64,000 nt of DNA from Siphonodentalium dalli. Its lineage: Eukaryota > Mollusca > Scaphopoda > Gadilida > Siphonodentaliidae. Shown one piece after another: positions 36,651 through 48,317 of the stretch (position 1 is its first letter; each line of letters begins with the position of its first letter). The translations under genes and the position numbers were made by a program. The DNA is taken from the NCBI GenBank assembly GCA_032622095.1, contig CP136068.1, positions 164,507,465-164,571,464 of the forward strand, read 5' to 3'. The notes under the pieces were generated by a model, which saw only the letters and a list, made by a program, of their open reading frames with translations, was not told the DNA's origin and ran no database searches.

Positions 36651-37349
36651 TACCATAATAAATATCGCGTAAATAGTATGTACCGGTAATTGTTGTGGTT
36701 CCTACACTGCATTATGTGAACAAAGCCAAATTCAGTTCGAGAACATGTTGTAAAGTATGTAAATAGCATGCGATAAGCAAAATACTCAACAATGGGGAGA
36801 CCACACTAATGAACTGAGCTTAATTAAAACTGGCACCATGTTGTTTGCAAAATACTGTTGTAGCGCTCACTAATCCTCGCCACAAGATTTTGGTGTTGAA
36901 TGGGTCACCGGAGTCACTCTCCCAAAAAAATTGCCACATTGTTGAGCGTTTTGCTTATCCTACACTTCCGATGTGCTGTATCGGTATATGAACAAACAAA
37001 CCTCACACAAAGAGAGTTTAATGTATTTAATATATGATCCAATTTGGTACAGCCATGGTAAAAAAATTATTCTCCATTCGCAGCTATGCGTCATCGAGTC
37101 AATGTCATTGCCTGATCACCAGAGCCATATAATGTAGAATTTCGCGAATATGGTTTCCAATTATGGAAGAGGTTATTTCACAGCAAAGCGATAATGTCCG
37201 AATCGTTCTGAATGATAGCCAGTTTAGCCACACATGTTTTAATAACAACATGATGCATCTGGACATTGGAATGGTCTACATGTTCATGTACCTATATATA
37301 CAGCTAAGCTAAGCTAAGCTTCGGCCGGAAACTACTCAACAACTAGTAG
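36651..37349. other. Non-coding spacer
   Basis: No gene is visible. A short AGCTA repeat lies at about 37304-37320. Confidence 0.4.
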
Positions 37350-40185
37350 CCAAGTAGTATGGCTACAGGTAGAATGGGCATTTACTGGATGCGTCAATAT
37401 AACCTCGCCATTACTGAATGTATTGGTCCATTGAACGGGTCTTGATCAACTTATTAAAGTGTTTCGTTTCCGGTACCCATTGTTTCAACCAAAAAGAGGA
37501 AAATCCCAATTCTTCAAGATTTTTTCTGGTATAATCGAGCCAAATATTTTTAATGTTTTTTTCCTCGCATGTAGTTATCATAAAATAGTACAGTTTCAAA
37601 GGCAATCTTTCACAATTCAATGTTCATGATTCTTCCCCAGTATGAGAGTTGTCTGATTGTAAATTTAGTCTCTATTGGGTATATACCAGTTTCACCATAT
37701 ACAAGTGGTGTCATGGTGGAAGATTTTAACCCAAGTGCGAATTTAAGAAACCAGAGTTCCAATTTTTCAAATGATCGCGTATTTTCTAAACACCATACTT
37801 CTGATCCGTAAGTCATTATTGGAACTATTGTCTTTTCATAAATGTTCAGAATGGTATCAATAGTCAGCTTATGTTTTCTGGCTTACTCAACAAGGTGTAC
37901 ATAGCCTTTTTTGCGTCTTTGCATCGCATGTTGCGCTCTCTTGTAAATTTACCTGACTTGCTGAACCAAGTTCCAAGATATTTGAAATGGTCGACTATTT
38001 ATAATTGTATAGAATTTATGTGAAAGTATGGAGGTAGTTTCTTTTTGCTTCGTCCTCCGAAAATCATTACTTTCGTCTTCGAGAAGTTAACGTTGAACTT
38101 CCACATATATATTGCAGTAAGCTGCAAAATTATCTAGTGAGTATTGCAATCCGCTCTCAGAATTAGATAGAATCACGGTGTCATCGGCATAAATGGGGAG
38201 AAACAATTTCATGTATATTTCGGGGGTTGACTCACCGAAGTCAACAGAACAGCATCGACGCGATTCAAGAAATTCCTCCAAGTCATTTAGGTATATTGAA
38301 AAAAGAATCGGTGAGAGACCGTCGCCTTGTTTTAAGCCAATAATACTATCGAAACTATCAGAGAGGTTACTGTTTGCCGAAACAATCATTTTCATGTCTA
38401 AATACAAAGTCATACTCTTAATAACATTTAAAATGTTTCCGGTGATATTATAGTGCTTTAGTTTGGTCCATAGACCATCTCGCCAGACAGAGTCAAAAGC
38501 CTTTGTAAAATCTATAAATGCACAGTGTAGTTTCTTTTTTTCCCATTTTGACCAGTTGTATAAGTGCGTACATGGAGAATATGTGGTCTAGAGTTCCATA
38601 ACCCTTTCGGAAACCAGCTTGTGCTTCTGTTTGGATACTATTAGCCGAGAGGAACTCATTAATCCGCGTGCATAAAATTGCAGTGAATAATTTACAAATT
38701 ACACAAAGGAGTGTTATTCATCTGTAATTATCTGGATTTAAGGGGTCGTTCTTATTTTTTAAAATCGGCTTTATAACGCCCAGTGACCAGTCGTGCGGTA
38801 CACAACCTGTAGATAAAATCAGATTAAAAAGATTAACATAATATGTGCCGATATAATCGAAACTGTATTTGATCATTTCATTTTCGATATTGTCCTGACC
38901 CGGGGCTTTGCCCAATTTCTGAGATTTCAGTGCATTGTGAACTTCGACAAAAGTTATTGGTCTATTGAGAGTGTTATTATCAAAATGCTTTTTGTTTGAG
39001 TAATTGACCTCGGGTACAGTGTGATCATGTTTTATCCTGGTGTACACATGTGTTTCGTCGGCCACGAATTGATCTCGAAAAGAATCAACTGGGGGCATAT
39101 TGTTGTCTTTTTTCCTTTTATCCAAGCCCCTGATTAAATCCCAGAAATCCTTACCCGACCCCCCTTTGAAGTCGTGAATTTTATTTCTGAGTTGGATTTG
39201 GTAAGTTCGTTTGCTTCTCATAAGGGCATGTTTATAGGTATAGCTAGTTTGGAGCATAGCATTTCTATTGTGCCAGGAAGGGTGGTGCTTATACTGTTTT
39301 CGCGCCTTCCTGTACGCAGTTCGAGAGTGTGTGCAATCACGGGTGAACCACGGTGCTCTGTTTGCTGTTATGGGGCGTGGTCTCCTAATTGACGTGCCTT
39401 ATGAACTCTAGTGTGTGGTATTTCTGTGTGTGACGCGGCTTCTAGGATTAGGTCTCTAATAAGGTCCGATGACATATTAACAAAATATTGACAGACTTGC
39501 TTATCCGCGTCATTACATGTGGCCAATGCAAGTTGATTGGCTGGGTCCCTAACCGCTAATCTTATTCTATCGCTGAATGCGTTGATGCGGGTTTTGTCCC
39601 ATTTACGGTTTGTCTCGCGACGTGTTGGTTGAAAAGTCATGTGACTATCTTGTTGTTGTTTGGTTTGTTTATTATTGACCGCGGCATGCTTTCGAGTCAC
39701 CATGTGCTGGTGTAAAAACAGACATGCAGTGAGCGAGCAATGTAGGTGAGACTGCAGCCAGCTGAACGGTTCCACCTGAAAGTGGCATATGTCATCAGTG
39801 AGTTTCGGAGTGGACAAGATATAGTCAATCACGCTGTAATTCTTAGTAGAGAAATTCGAATTTGGGGAATCGCACCCTTTACGGCCGTTCAGAATTATTG
39901 AATTTGTATCTTCACATAATCGAATAAGTCTGACACCTGAGTTGTTTGAGGTTGTGTCTGGGTTATTTCTTATTTTAGATATTGATATTAAAGTGAACTC
40001 TTCTATCAATTTACTAACATGTGTGCTGTCATCCAGTTTTCCTGTTCTGGAATTGAAATCTCCACAGAGGAGTACATGGTCATAAGAAATAATTTTTTTC
40101 TAATAATGAAATGTGAATTTTATCGAAATTAGTTTCATTGAAATATTTGAAATTTTCACAGGGGATGTAAATGTTACCTAGGCAC
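37350..40185 (-). pseudogene. LINE ORF2: endonuclease C-terminus, RT and post-RT region
   Basis: Near 40060 the minus strand encodes VLLCGDFNSRTG, then KNYSVIDYILSTPKL, the endonuclease GDFN and active-site Asp region. RT blocks follow: KAPGQDNIENEMIKY and ILSTGCVPHDW (39257-38718), GLKQGDGLSPILFSIYLND and an intact YADD at 38180-38191 (38413-38087). The post-RT region has MTYGSEVW, VYGETGIYPI and YWGRI (37816-37610), then RSMDQYIQ. Several frameshifts and stops break it, and the last part is lost near 37350. Confidence 0.8.
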
Positions 40186-40217
40186 TAGAAAGAAACACAA
40201 GGACTAAAAGTGCCAAA

Positions 40218-42538
40218 GTGGCAATGTACGCCCTCCTTAATAAAGTACGCGTGAATAAACTAACTATAGCCACAACCCTTGACATTTATGAAAAATCGAT
40301 TATCCCAATCATGACATATGGATCCGAGGTCTGGGGACACGAAAACACGACATGCTTTGAAAAACTCGAAATTTGGTTTTTGAAATATACCTTAAAGCTT
40401 AAAAAATCTACACCTGGAGCATTCATATATGGAGAACTCGGCATGTGTCCCATATCAGTAAGAATAAAAACATGTTACTTGTGTTATTGGGGAAAGCTCA
40501 ATACAATGACGACAAATAGAACATCACTCGCATTGTATTATATTATGCTGATGTCTTATTATGATAATAAGAAGTTTCCATGGATTGCTGGGCAGCATAA
40601 CACCCTTAATGCAATCGGCATGGGTAACACTTGGACCTATCAGCTGGTCGATAACCTCAATCAATTTCGCGACTCTGTCAGAATGAGACTGAGGCCCGTT
40701 CCAAACGACGGATTTTTGTCGACTCGAATCTAATACCAGACCCACAATTGTATTAAATGCGTCTAAAATGCGACGTTTGAAACAATTAGATCCGTGTCAG
40801 ACGCATCACAGACGAATCTCCGTCCAATTCAGACGAATCTTCGTCGGTGATGCGTCTGAAATCCGTCTTGGTTTCAAACGACGGATTTTTGTCGACTCGA
40901 ATCTAATACATGTGACGAGAAGAGCCGAAAGTTGCCGAAAAACGAATGCAAATGATATGATAATGATATGACAATGGTATAATAATGAGGGAATTCCCCT
41001 TATCTGCGGAAATACCCACATGACGTCATTTGTCGCACGCTCTCTTTGTTATAAAGAAAGATATATCTATAAGAATTGCTTAGGTAACATTGTGAAAATT
41101 GTAATTATTATGGTAGTTTGATTTCTCAACGAACATGGCATGTCACTGACGCACATCTTATAATGGATATACATGTAGTATCAATGATTTATAATAATTC
41201 ATATATACCGGTATAAGGGATATGGGTTGTAGCAACTGATTTATAATAATTCATATAGACCGATATTCCTTATTGTAAGGGATAGGGGTGGTAGTCTCTG
41301 ATGTATAATAATTAATATATACCGGTATTACTTATTATAAAGGGGTAGGGGTGGTACCACTGATTTATAATAATTCATATATACCGACATTACTTGTTAT
41401 GAGGGGTAATTTGGTGGTAACCTCTTATTTATAATAATTCATATATTCCGGTATTACTTATTATAAGGGGCAGAGTGGTAACCTATGATTTATAATAATT
41501 TATATATACTGTATATACCGGTATTACTTAGTATGAGGGGTAGGGGTAGTAGCCTATGATTTATAATTATTCATATATACCGGTAGTCCTTATTATATAG
41601 GGTGGTAGCCTATGATTTATAATAATTAATATATTCCGGTATTCCTTATTATAAGGGGTAGGGGTGGTAGTCTCTGATTTATAACAATTATTGTATACCG
41701 GTATTCACATGCATGGTATACACATAGATGGTAATTGGTTGCACGATATATAACATTTATTTGTAGCGCCTATTATAGTATATTATATATCTGTATGTAC
41801 TATATACATCCTCATATACATGATCACATATATTCGCACTGCGGTCGCGCATATATAAATATATGCACAATTTATACTGTATTTTAGTATATATATATGT
41901 ATAACATATACCGGTATATATAGGCCTCTATATCTACGCGTGACCATTTTTTGACGGTAACCGGGAATCCACCTTTAAATAAATCGACCGATGTATTAGA
42001 TTCGACGCGAGAAAGATGCGCCCGTCTGTAACAAAATCTACCGCAGACGCATCACCGACGGATTTAATACAATTAGATTCGAGTCGACAAAAATCCGTCG
42101 TTTGGAACGGGCCTAACTGATATGTACTCACAACAATGAAGAACGCAATAGCTGTGTCAAACAAATTTTCCTTTTGTCGAGTCGTGAAAGATAACTTTGT
42201 CCGAGTAAAATATTTGTCATCCAGCGATACATATGTGATACACACTCTCATGCGATTCCGGACAAGAAATAATAAATTACCAAAGAAGGATCATGGACAA
42301 ACCGAGACTACTCAGAAAGAAAGTGCACGTTATGTAACGCAGAGTTAGGAGATGAATTCCACGTTATTTTTAAGTGTGAAAAATTAAAGGTTTTGAGAGT
42401 AAGATACATCAAACCATACTATTTCAATAGACCAAACACTTTGAAGTTGAACCAATTATTAAATCAACATAGCGAACGCAAAACAAAAAACCTTTCGATA
42501 TTCATTAAAAAGATTTTGGAAATTTTCAGAAACTCCTG
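40218..42538 (+). pseudogene. LINE ORF2 post-RT and zinc-knuckle region, split by a transposon
   Basis: Codons at 40218-40692 include MTYGSEVWGHENTTCFEKLE, FIYGELGMCPI and YWGKL, closely matching the minus-strand LINE. After the transposon (40693-42113), the frame near 42320-42538 encodes CTLCNAELGDEFHVIFKCEK, the zinc knuckle, and ends IFIKKILEIFRNS plus a stop. Stops in between show decay. Confidence 0.75.
40693..42113. mobile_element. Harbinger-like non-autonomous element, copy 1
   Basis: TIRs start GGCCCGTTCCAAACGACGGA and extend more than 40 bp, through TTTTTGTCGACTCGAATC. Flanks are TGA on the left and TAA on the right, compatible with the 3-bp target duplication of PIF/Harbinger elements. 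The TIR sequence is repeated internally at about 40877-40910. The core is a 61-bp satellite (about 41170-41700) with TTTATAATAATTCATATA and ACCGGTATT in each unit. No transposase gene. Confidence 0.75.
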
Positions 42539-42859
42539 AGGCTTACGCACATGACTGTATGCGCGCTCACATTTGTATGTGCACGAATAAACACATGTAT
42601 ATAAGTACATATAAATTTGTTGATACACACCATAGACCATAGATTAGTAAATATATTATCTGATTAGGACGAGTAAACAAGTATACATCTATAAACGCGA
42701 CACCGATGTATACCATAGAATACCACCGTATTCACACCGGCTTAATCATTTGTTGTGTATGTATATATTTACATGTATTGATGATTCGTAGTTGTTTCTA
42801 TTTTCTCTGTAATGTCTTTTGTGATGACCAGAGTTACTATTAAAATTGAATTTAATTGG

Positions 42860-43165
42860 TCCGCCACCATCTTTGTACCAACACCATAAAACATCAGTAC
42901 AGTCATCGTTTATGACATGGGAGTATCGTTTCAAAGATTCCCTGATGGCTATTCACAGGCCATCTGATCTATATTTTGAGGTACGTTTTCTATTTTTGGT
43001 GCCAAGAATGTGGAAATTGTCAATAATAAATGTGTCAATGTCATCTAATTTAGTTTCTTGGAAGATAAGGAGGTCAAAACGATTAATATGCTCAACAAAT
43101 TCGGGATCATCTAATCTGGATAACAGCCCACATACATTTAATGATAGAATGCGAAGTTGGAACAT
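42860..43165 (-). pseudogene. LINE ORF2, N-terminal part of the APE endonuclease
   Basis: The minus strand encodes MFQLRILSLNVCGLLSRL, FDLLIFQETKLDD and, after a frameshift near 42953, MAIRESLKRYSHVINDDCTD. The Asn and Glu of the first two motifs are the usual endonuclease metal ligands. The domain continues at 40185 beyond the inserted LINE fragment. Confidence 0.75.
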
Positions 43166-43258
43166 TCCCGGGCCATCCTATGTGGTGCCAGCCCCAAGCT
43201 GTCCTCCAGTAGTGACGACATTTGCATGTTGGGGCCATGTATGGCCAGTGAGTGGCTG

Positions 43259-46213
43259 TCACCTGGTGCAGATGGTTGCGGTTGTGTTACAGACTGTAGG
43301 TTTCCTAGCTGGGTTGTGGAGTTTGGATGAGGGGGCATTTGGAGGGCTGGGCCAGATTGCATATGGGGAGGGGGAGGGAGGGTATATACAAACTTGGCAG
43401 TGAGAAAGAGCTTGTTGTGTGTGGGCATTGGACGGGTGGTGGTGGCGGATGTGGTAGGGGAGGGGGTTGGTTACCAGCTGAACATTCCTGAACATTGAAT
43501 TTGGAGCATCGAAATGCACACTGTCATTTGAAAATGAAGTCTCTCTCTCGGTATAGGACCGTTGGTTATAGCGGCAGTTTCCCCTGTTCCCGCGTCCTCT
43601 CGGTGTACCTCGGCTGTAACCCCTGATATGTCCTCGACTCGTCTGGTTACGGTTTTGTTTTGGGCCCCGATATGAACTTCTATATGGGGGTGGATCTTTG
43701 GCTGGGATGTGCTTATTGTCAACAAACAATCTGTCGCCAGCTATGCGAACCTGATGTCCTTTGTCGCGGTATTCCTTTGCCATTGGTTTCAGAATATCCC
43801 TTCTATAGTTGCTGACTACTTGTGGTAGTTTTTCGTTAATAAAAACCAAGGTGCCCTTCAGCATTCCACTTTTCCGTTTTATATCATCACGGTCTTTCTG
43901 CCCAGAGAAGCGCGCTAGTACAGGTCGCATGTTATTGCTGGCCTTTCCAATTCTTTTCACACATTCGAACTTTATTTCGGAGAAAGTAATCATTTTGTCC
44001 ATTAAAAAATCTTGTAGAACTTCCTCGGTTGGTTTGTCATCCTGGGTTTCGGGTATACCGTTGAATATTAGTTCATTTCGCAGGACGTTCGACTCCACAT
44101 CAGTAACTTTTTCAAGTATGACCTGTGTTCGTTCGTCCAAGACATCTAATTTTGCAGATTTCTTCATCAGGTCAATTATCTGGGATTGAGTTGACTCCTT
44201 GAATTTTTTTAAGCTGTTAACATCGTCGGCCAAGGATTTGTCATTTGACTCGAGAATTCCAACTCTTCCCAGCAGACTGTTCACGGAACCCTGTATATCC
44301 GAAAGTTTATTGTTTATAGATGCAATGTCATATTTCAATTCATCCATACTGTTCAGTTTGATGGTTATATGCTGGAGCATATTTATGATAGCACACGTCC
44401 CTTGAGGCCCGTTCCAAACGACGGATTTTTGTCGACTCGAATCTAATACCAGACCCACAATTGTATTAAATGCGTCTAAAATGCGACGTTTGAAACAATT
44501 AGATCCGTGTCAGACGCACCACAGACGAATCTCCGTCCAATTCAGACGAATCTTCGTCGGTGATGCGTCTGAAATCCGTCTTGGTTTCAAACGACGGATT
44601 TTTGTCGACTCGAATCTAATACATGTGACGAGAAGAGCCGAAAGTTGCCGAATAACGAATGCAAATGATATGATAATGGAATAATAATGAGGGAGTTCCC
44701 CTTTTCTGCGGAAATACCCACATTACGTCATTTGTCGCACGCTCTCTTTGTTTTCAAGAAAGATATATCTATAAGAATTGCTTAGGTAACATTGTGAAAT
44801 TTTAATTATTACGGTAGTTTGATGTCACTGACTAACATCTTATATATATAATAATGTATACAGTATCAATGATTTATAATAATTCATATATATACCGGTA
44901 TACGGGATATGGGTTGTAGCAACTGATTTATAATAATTCATATAGACCGATATTCCTTATTATAAGTGATAGGGGTGTTAGCCTCTGATGTATAATAATT
45001 AATATATACCGGTGTTACTTATTATAAGGGGTAGGGGTGGTACCACTGATTTATAATAATTCATATATACCGGCATTACTTGTTATGAGGGGTATATGGG
45101 TGGTAACCTCTTATCTATAATAATTCATATATTCTGGTATTCCTTATTATAAGGGGCAGAGTCATGGCCTCATATTTATAATAATTCATATAAACCGGTG
45201 TTACTTATGAGGGGTAGGGATAGTAGCCTATGATTTATAATAATTCATATATACCGGTATTCCTTATTATAAAGGATATAGGGTGGTAGCCTATGATTTA
45301 TAATAATTAATATATTCCGGTGTTCCTTATTATAAGGGATAGGGGGTGGTAGTTTCTGATTATAATAATTCTTGTATGCCGGTATTTACATGCACGGTAT
45401 ACACATAGAAGGCAATTTGTTACACGATATAACATTTATTTGTTGCGCCTATTATAGTATATTATATATCTGTATGTACTATATACACCCTCATATACAT
45501 GAGCACATATATTCGCGCTGCAGTCGCGCATATATAATATATGTATACATAATTTATACTGTATTTTAGTATATATATGTATAACATATACCGGTATATA
45601 TAGGCCTCTATATCTACGCGTTACCATTTTTTGACGGTAACCGGGAATCCACCTTTAAATAAATAAACCGATGTATTAGATTCGACGCGACAAAGATGCG
45701 TCCGTCTGTAACAAAATCGACCGCAGACGCATCACCGACGGATTTAATACAATTAGATTCGAGTCGACAAAAATCCGTCGTTTGGAACCGGCCTGAGTCA
45801 GCAGTTTCCAGTGCACTGTTGATAAGCGTTTGTTGGTGTTGGGTCAGAGGCGTACAACCTTGCGGATTAGTGTCACTATGCCCAATAGACCGTAATATCA
45901 TGTCAGGATTATGTTGTCCAGTTATCGCTCTGTTGTCAATAGAGCCATTGTCTTCTCTGTGTGTCATATTGACTGTGGTGTAATCACTCGACCGAGTATC
46001 CGTAACCTTTGACCCCACAAACGTATTAACTGTTTCGTTGATTTTGTTGTGAAATGCTCCGAAATCTCCATTGGGTTGGTAAACATCTGGGCCCTCGGGT
46101 ATATCTAGTAGATAGTTGTGTTCGGAGTTAACGACCGACAGTCCTTTGCGGATTACATCTGAAATATCTGAATCGTCTCCTATGGAGCCTCCAGTTGGGA
46201 AATTTGCCGCCAT
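43259..46213 (-). pseudogene. LINE ORF1 (L1-type ORF1p) split by a Harbinger-like element
   Basis: The start at 46213 (MAANFPTGGSIGDDSD) has a good ATG context. The N-terminal 140 codons run to 45797. The gene resumes at 44402 with a predicted coiled coil (NNKLSDIQGSVNSLLGRVGI), an RRM-like domain (NELIFNGIPETQDD, FECVKRIGKASNN), a C-terminal domain (SGMLKGTLVFINEKLP) and an Arg/Gly/Asn-rich basic tail. This is the L1 ORF1p order, an RNA-binding chaperone in L1-type LINEs. Removing the insertion plus one TGA leaves a one-base frame shift, so the copy was already damaged or the duplication is misread. Confidence 0.8.
44406..45793. mobile_element. Harbinger-like non-autonomous element, copy 2
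   Basis: The same TIRs, internal TIR duplicate and 61-bp satellite core (about 44850-45400) as copy 1. TGA flanks both ends directly (44403-44405 and 45794-45796). High identity with copy 1 throughout suggests recent activity. It interrupts LINE ORF1. Confidence 0.8.
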
Positions 46214-46560
46214 TTTGTATTCAAATTGATAGGGGTTGGCACCTACCGGTGTTTTGGAATGTTTTAGTCCGATTTATCCAGTAGATCGCGAACAAACACG
46301 CACATGTAACATTAATTAATGTCCATACTAACTATAGAAAAGTGAATTATAAACATCGGTTCACTAAACATCACATAAATTGCTTTTTTAACAGTAATAT
46401 CTCTGTATTGTTTGACACGACTTAGTCCACGCATGCGCATCACATATGTCTTGAATATTCTTGTGTCTTGTATCTTCATCAGTCGGGTCGGGTGGAGGGG
46501 TCTTGGAATCTGGATGTGACAAGCGTCGAGGGATTCTTGCTTCTTGTCTTCGTCTTCTTG

Positions 46561-46687
46561 GCCTTTGCCTTGGCCTTTGCCTTGATCTATGCCTTGATCT
46601 TTGCCTTGATCTATGCCTTGATCTTTGCCTTGATCTTTGTCTTGATATTTGTCTTGATCTTTGTCTTGATCTTTGCTTTGATCTTCA
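46561..46687. repeat. 12-bp minisatellite, about ten copies
   Basis: CTTTGCCTTGAT and close variants repeat in tandem. The period keeps plus-strand frames open (LCLDLCLD-like strings), which are not genes. Confidence 0.85.
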
Positions 46688-46929
46688 TTGGCTTGTTAAG
46701 GAGTGTGGGACGACACAGCGTTGGTGTTGGGTTGCACATTCCTCGTTGGTTGTCCGGGCCCAGGACCATCCAATGAGCGCATTGGACTGCGAGCTGCTAA
46801 GAGGGTACGGGACGGTCCAGTGATTCCAGTGAACTGCGTGTTCTCTTTGTGTTTCTGCCCGAGACGGCCCAGTACTCCGACTGGGCTGCGGGATTTTTCT
46901 GATACAGAATACGGGACGGTCTAGAATGG

Positions 46930-47359
46930 CCTGCTGGACTGCGTATCCTGAACTGCACAAAAAGTACCTTTTATCGACATTACATGCTTTGAAATGAGAT
47001 ATCCATTTTTGGTGATAAAATTGTTGATATAATATCCATGTGGTTATCGTACCATCATAAGATCAACTTCATGTTACAGACAGCCCGGTGAAATAAATTA
47101 TGTTACGCGCGTTGTCAATGACACTGTGCTCCATTCCAAATGTGTGCACGCGTTAGCGACAGATGCTGGTGAATCTAAAACTAAATTTAGCAGCTCTTGG
47201 CCAATCAGAATGCCTGTTTCAGCTACAATTATTCGCCTTGAATTACAATAGATATTACTTGCTAATTTAACAACACGGCACATCTGATTTCAGTGTTCCA
47301 ATTTATATTTAACTATAATAATTGAATACAAATGATTTAAGTTGGAAAACACATAGAAG
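46930..47359. other. Non-coding spacer
   Basis: No gene or clear repeat seen. Confidence 0.4.
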
Positions 47360-47449
47360 ATGATAGTAGTAGTCATTCTAGCATTGGTACGTTTTAGTGT
47401 CGTCCATAATGCAAGTGGTTGTGGCTATAGAGGCTATGTGAATGTCTAA
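47360..47449 (+). pseudogene. Degenerate signal-peptide exon copy 1
   Basis: Encodes MIVVVILALVRFSVVHNASG then GCGYRGYVNV-like residues and a stop after 29 codons. It aligns with the signal peptide MIVVVMLALLCVSAVHGYRY of the gene at 48318. The Gly-Tyr repeat is almost absent. Confidence 0.7.
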
Positions 47450-47503
47450 GGTATTACATGTAACTCGTCTAACTTCTCGATTAAGTGGGAACACACATAT
47501 AAT

Positions 47504-47575
47504 ATGATTGAAGTTATAATTCTAGCATTCCTGTGTCTACGTGTCGTCCACGGTGGCTATGGTGCATGTGGGTAA
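47504..47575 (+). pseudogene. Degenerate signal-peptide exon copy 2
   Basis: Encodes MIEVIILAFLCLRVVHGGYG and stops after 23 codons, keeping a trace of the GGYG repeat. It is preceded by ACTTCTCGATTAAGTGGGAA, a decayed form of the TTCTCGTTTCAG acceptor segment before the intact gene. Confidence 0.7.
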
Positions 47576-47690
47576 GGGTGTATCTATGGTTAAGGCGTGG
47601 TTATGGCTACAGAAGATATTGGGATGTCCCAGACTCCCAGGTCTTATAATGGTTTGATCTTACTTCTCGTTTCAGCTGGAACTCGTATTT

Positions 47691-47822
47691 ATGATGATTG
47701 TAGTTCTACGATTACTGTGCGTGTTAGTGTCGTCCTTTACATGCGACTATGTTGCCTATATTGACATGTCATTGACGTATACTGTTGTTGGCGTGGTCAG
47801 AGTTGTAGACTATTATAACTAG
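47691..47822 (+). pseudogene. Degenerate signal-peptide exon copy 3
   Basis: Preceded by TTACTTCTCGTTTCAG, identical to the acceptor segment of the intact gene. Encodes MMIVVLRLLCVLVSSFTCDY, then unrelated residues to a stop after 43 codons. The hydrophobic leader survives but the Gly-Tyr region and C-terminal domain do not. Confidence 0.65.
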
Positions 47823-47835
47823 GATGTTACATGCC

Positions 47836-48275
47836 TTAAAGGTACTCAATCCGACCAGAGGGTCCCCATATCATCACATTCCAACAACAACATTTTGTGA
47901 AATGTCACCTCAGTTATCAGAATCTAAAAATTGCCAAAAAATAAGAAAAGCACAATCAACTATAGTATACAATTGCACAAAACCTGTTATTTATCAACAT
48001 TTTGTTCAACGAAATTTTGCCGGTTTGTCATATATCTGATACAAAAAGCCACTTGATTTTAGAATTATCCATCTTTACACGCAATTTGGTCAATGAAATT
48101 CTTCTCGTTGACTGTCTATTGGGCCACTTAAATTAAAATAATAGAATTCAAACATCGATATCTGATTACTCTGAGCATTGATGTGTGGGTTCCTCTACAT
48201 GAATCAAATATTTTTTACTCCCGAAGCCAAGGAAATAGTAATTTGCGAGCGTTAATTCGGATTGAGTACCTTTAA
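47836..48275. mobile_element. TTAA-target MITE next to the secreted-protein exon
   Basis: Starts TTAAAGGTACTCAATCCG and ends with the perfect complement, so 18-bp inverted ends include TTAA on both sides. It has no coding content. Its right end lies 22 bp before the splice-acceptor AG of the intact gene, between exon copies 3 and 4. Confidence 0.75.
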
Positions 48276-48317
48276 CTGTTATTACTTCTCGTTTCAGCGG
48301 GAACACACACACATACG

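Larger units (their letters stand above)
40185..42858 (+). mobile_element. 5'-truncated LINE fragment inserted in opposite orientation
   Basis: The plus strand encodes only the post-RT region and tail of the same LINE family as the host copy, then a 3' UTR ending near an AAAATTGAATTTAATT tract. It splits the endonuclease domain of the minus-strand LINE. Boundaries are estimated from where the minus-strand homology stops and resumes. A Harbinger-like element interrupts it in turn. Confidence 0.65.
37350..46213 (-). mobile_element. Second L1-like LINE on the minus strand, interrupted by three insertions
   Basis: Minus-strand order from 46213: ORF1 (opened by a Harbinger-like element), endonuclease N-terminus (43165-42860), an opposite-strand LINE fragment (about 40185-42858) carrying another copy of the same Harbinger-like element, endonuclease C-terminus, RT and post-RT region down to about 37350. 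With the insertions removed, the pieces line up as one LINE. Confidence 0.75.

Noticed and set aside
42846-43403. 185-codon plus-strand frame
   Set aside because: Antisense shadow of the LINE ORF1 tail and endonuclease on the minus strand.
46461-46823. Cys/Leu/Asp-rich frame (LCLDLCLD repeats) as a possible secreted protein
   Set aside because: Generated by the 12-bp minisatellite; overlapping frames are equally open.
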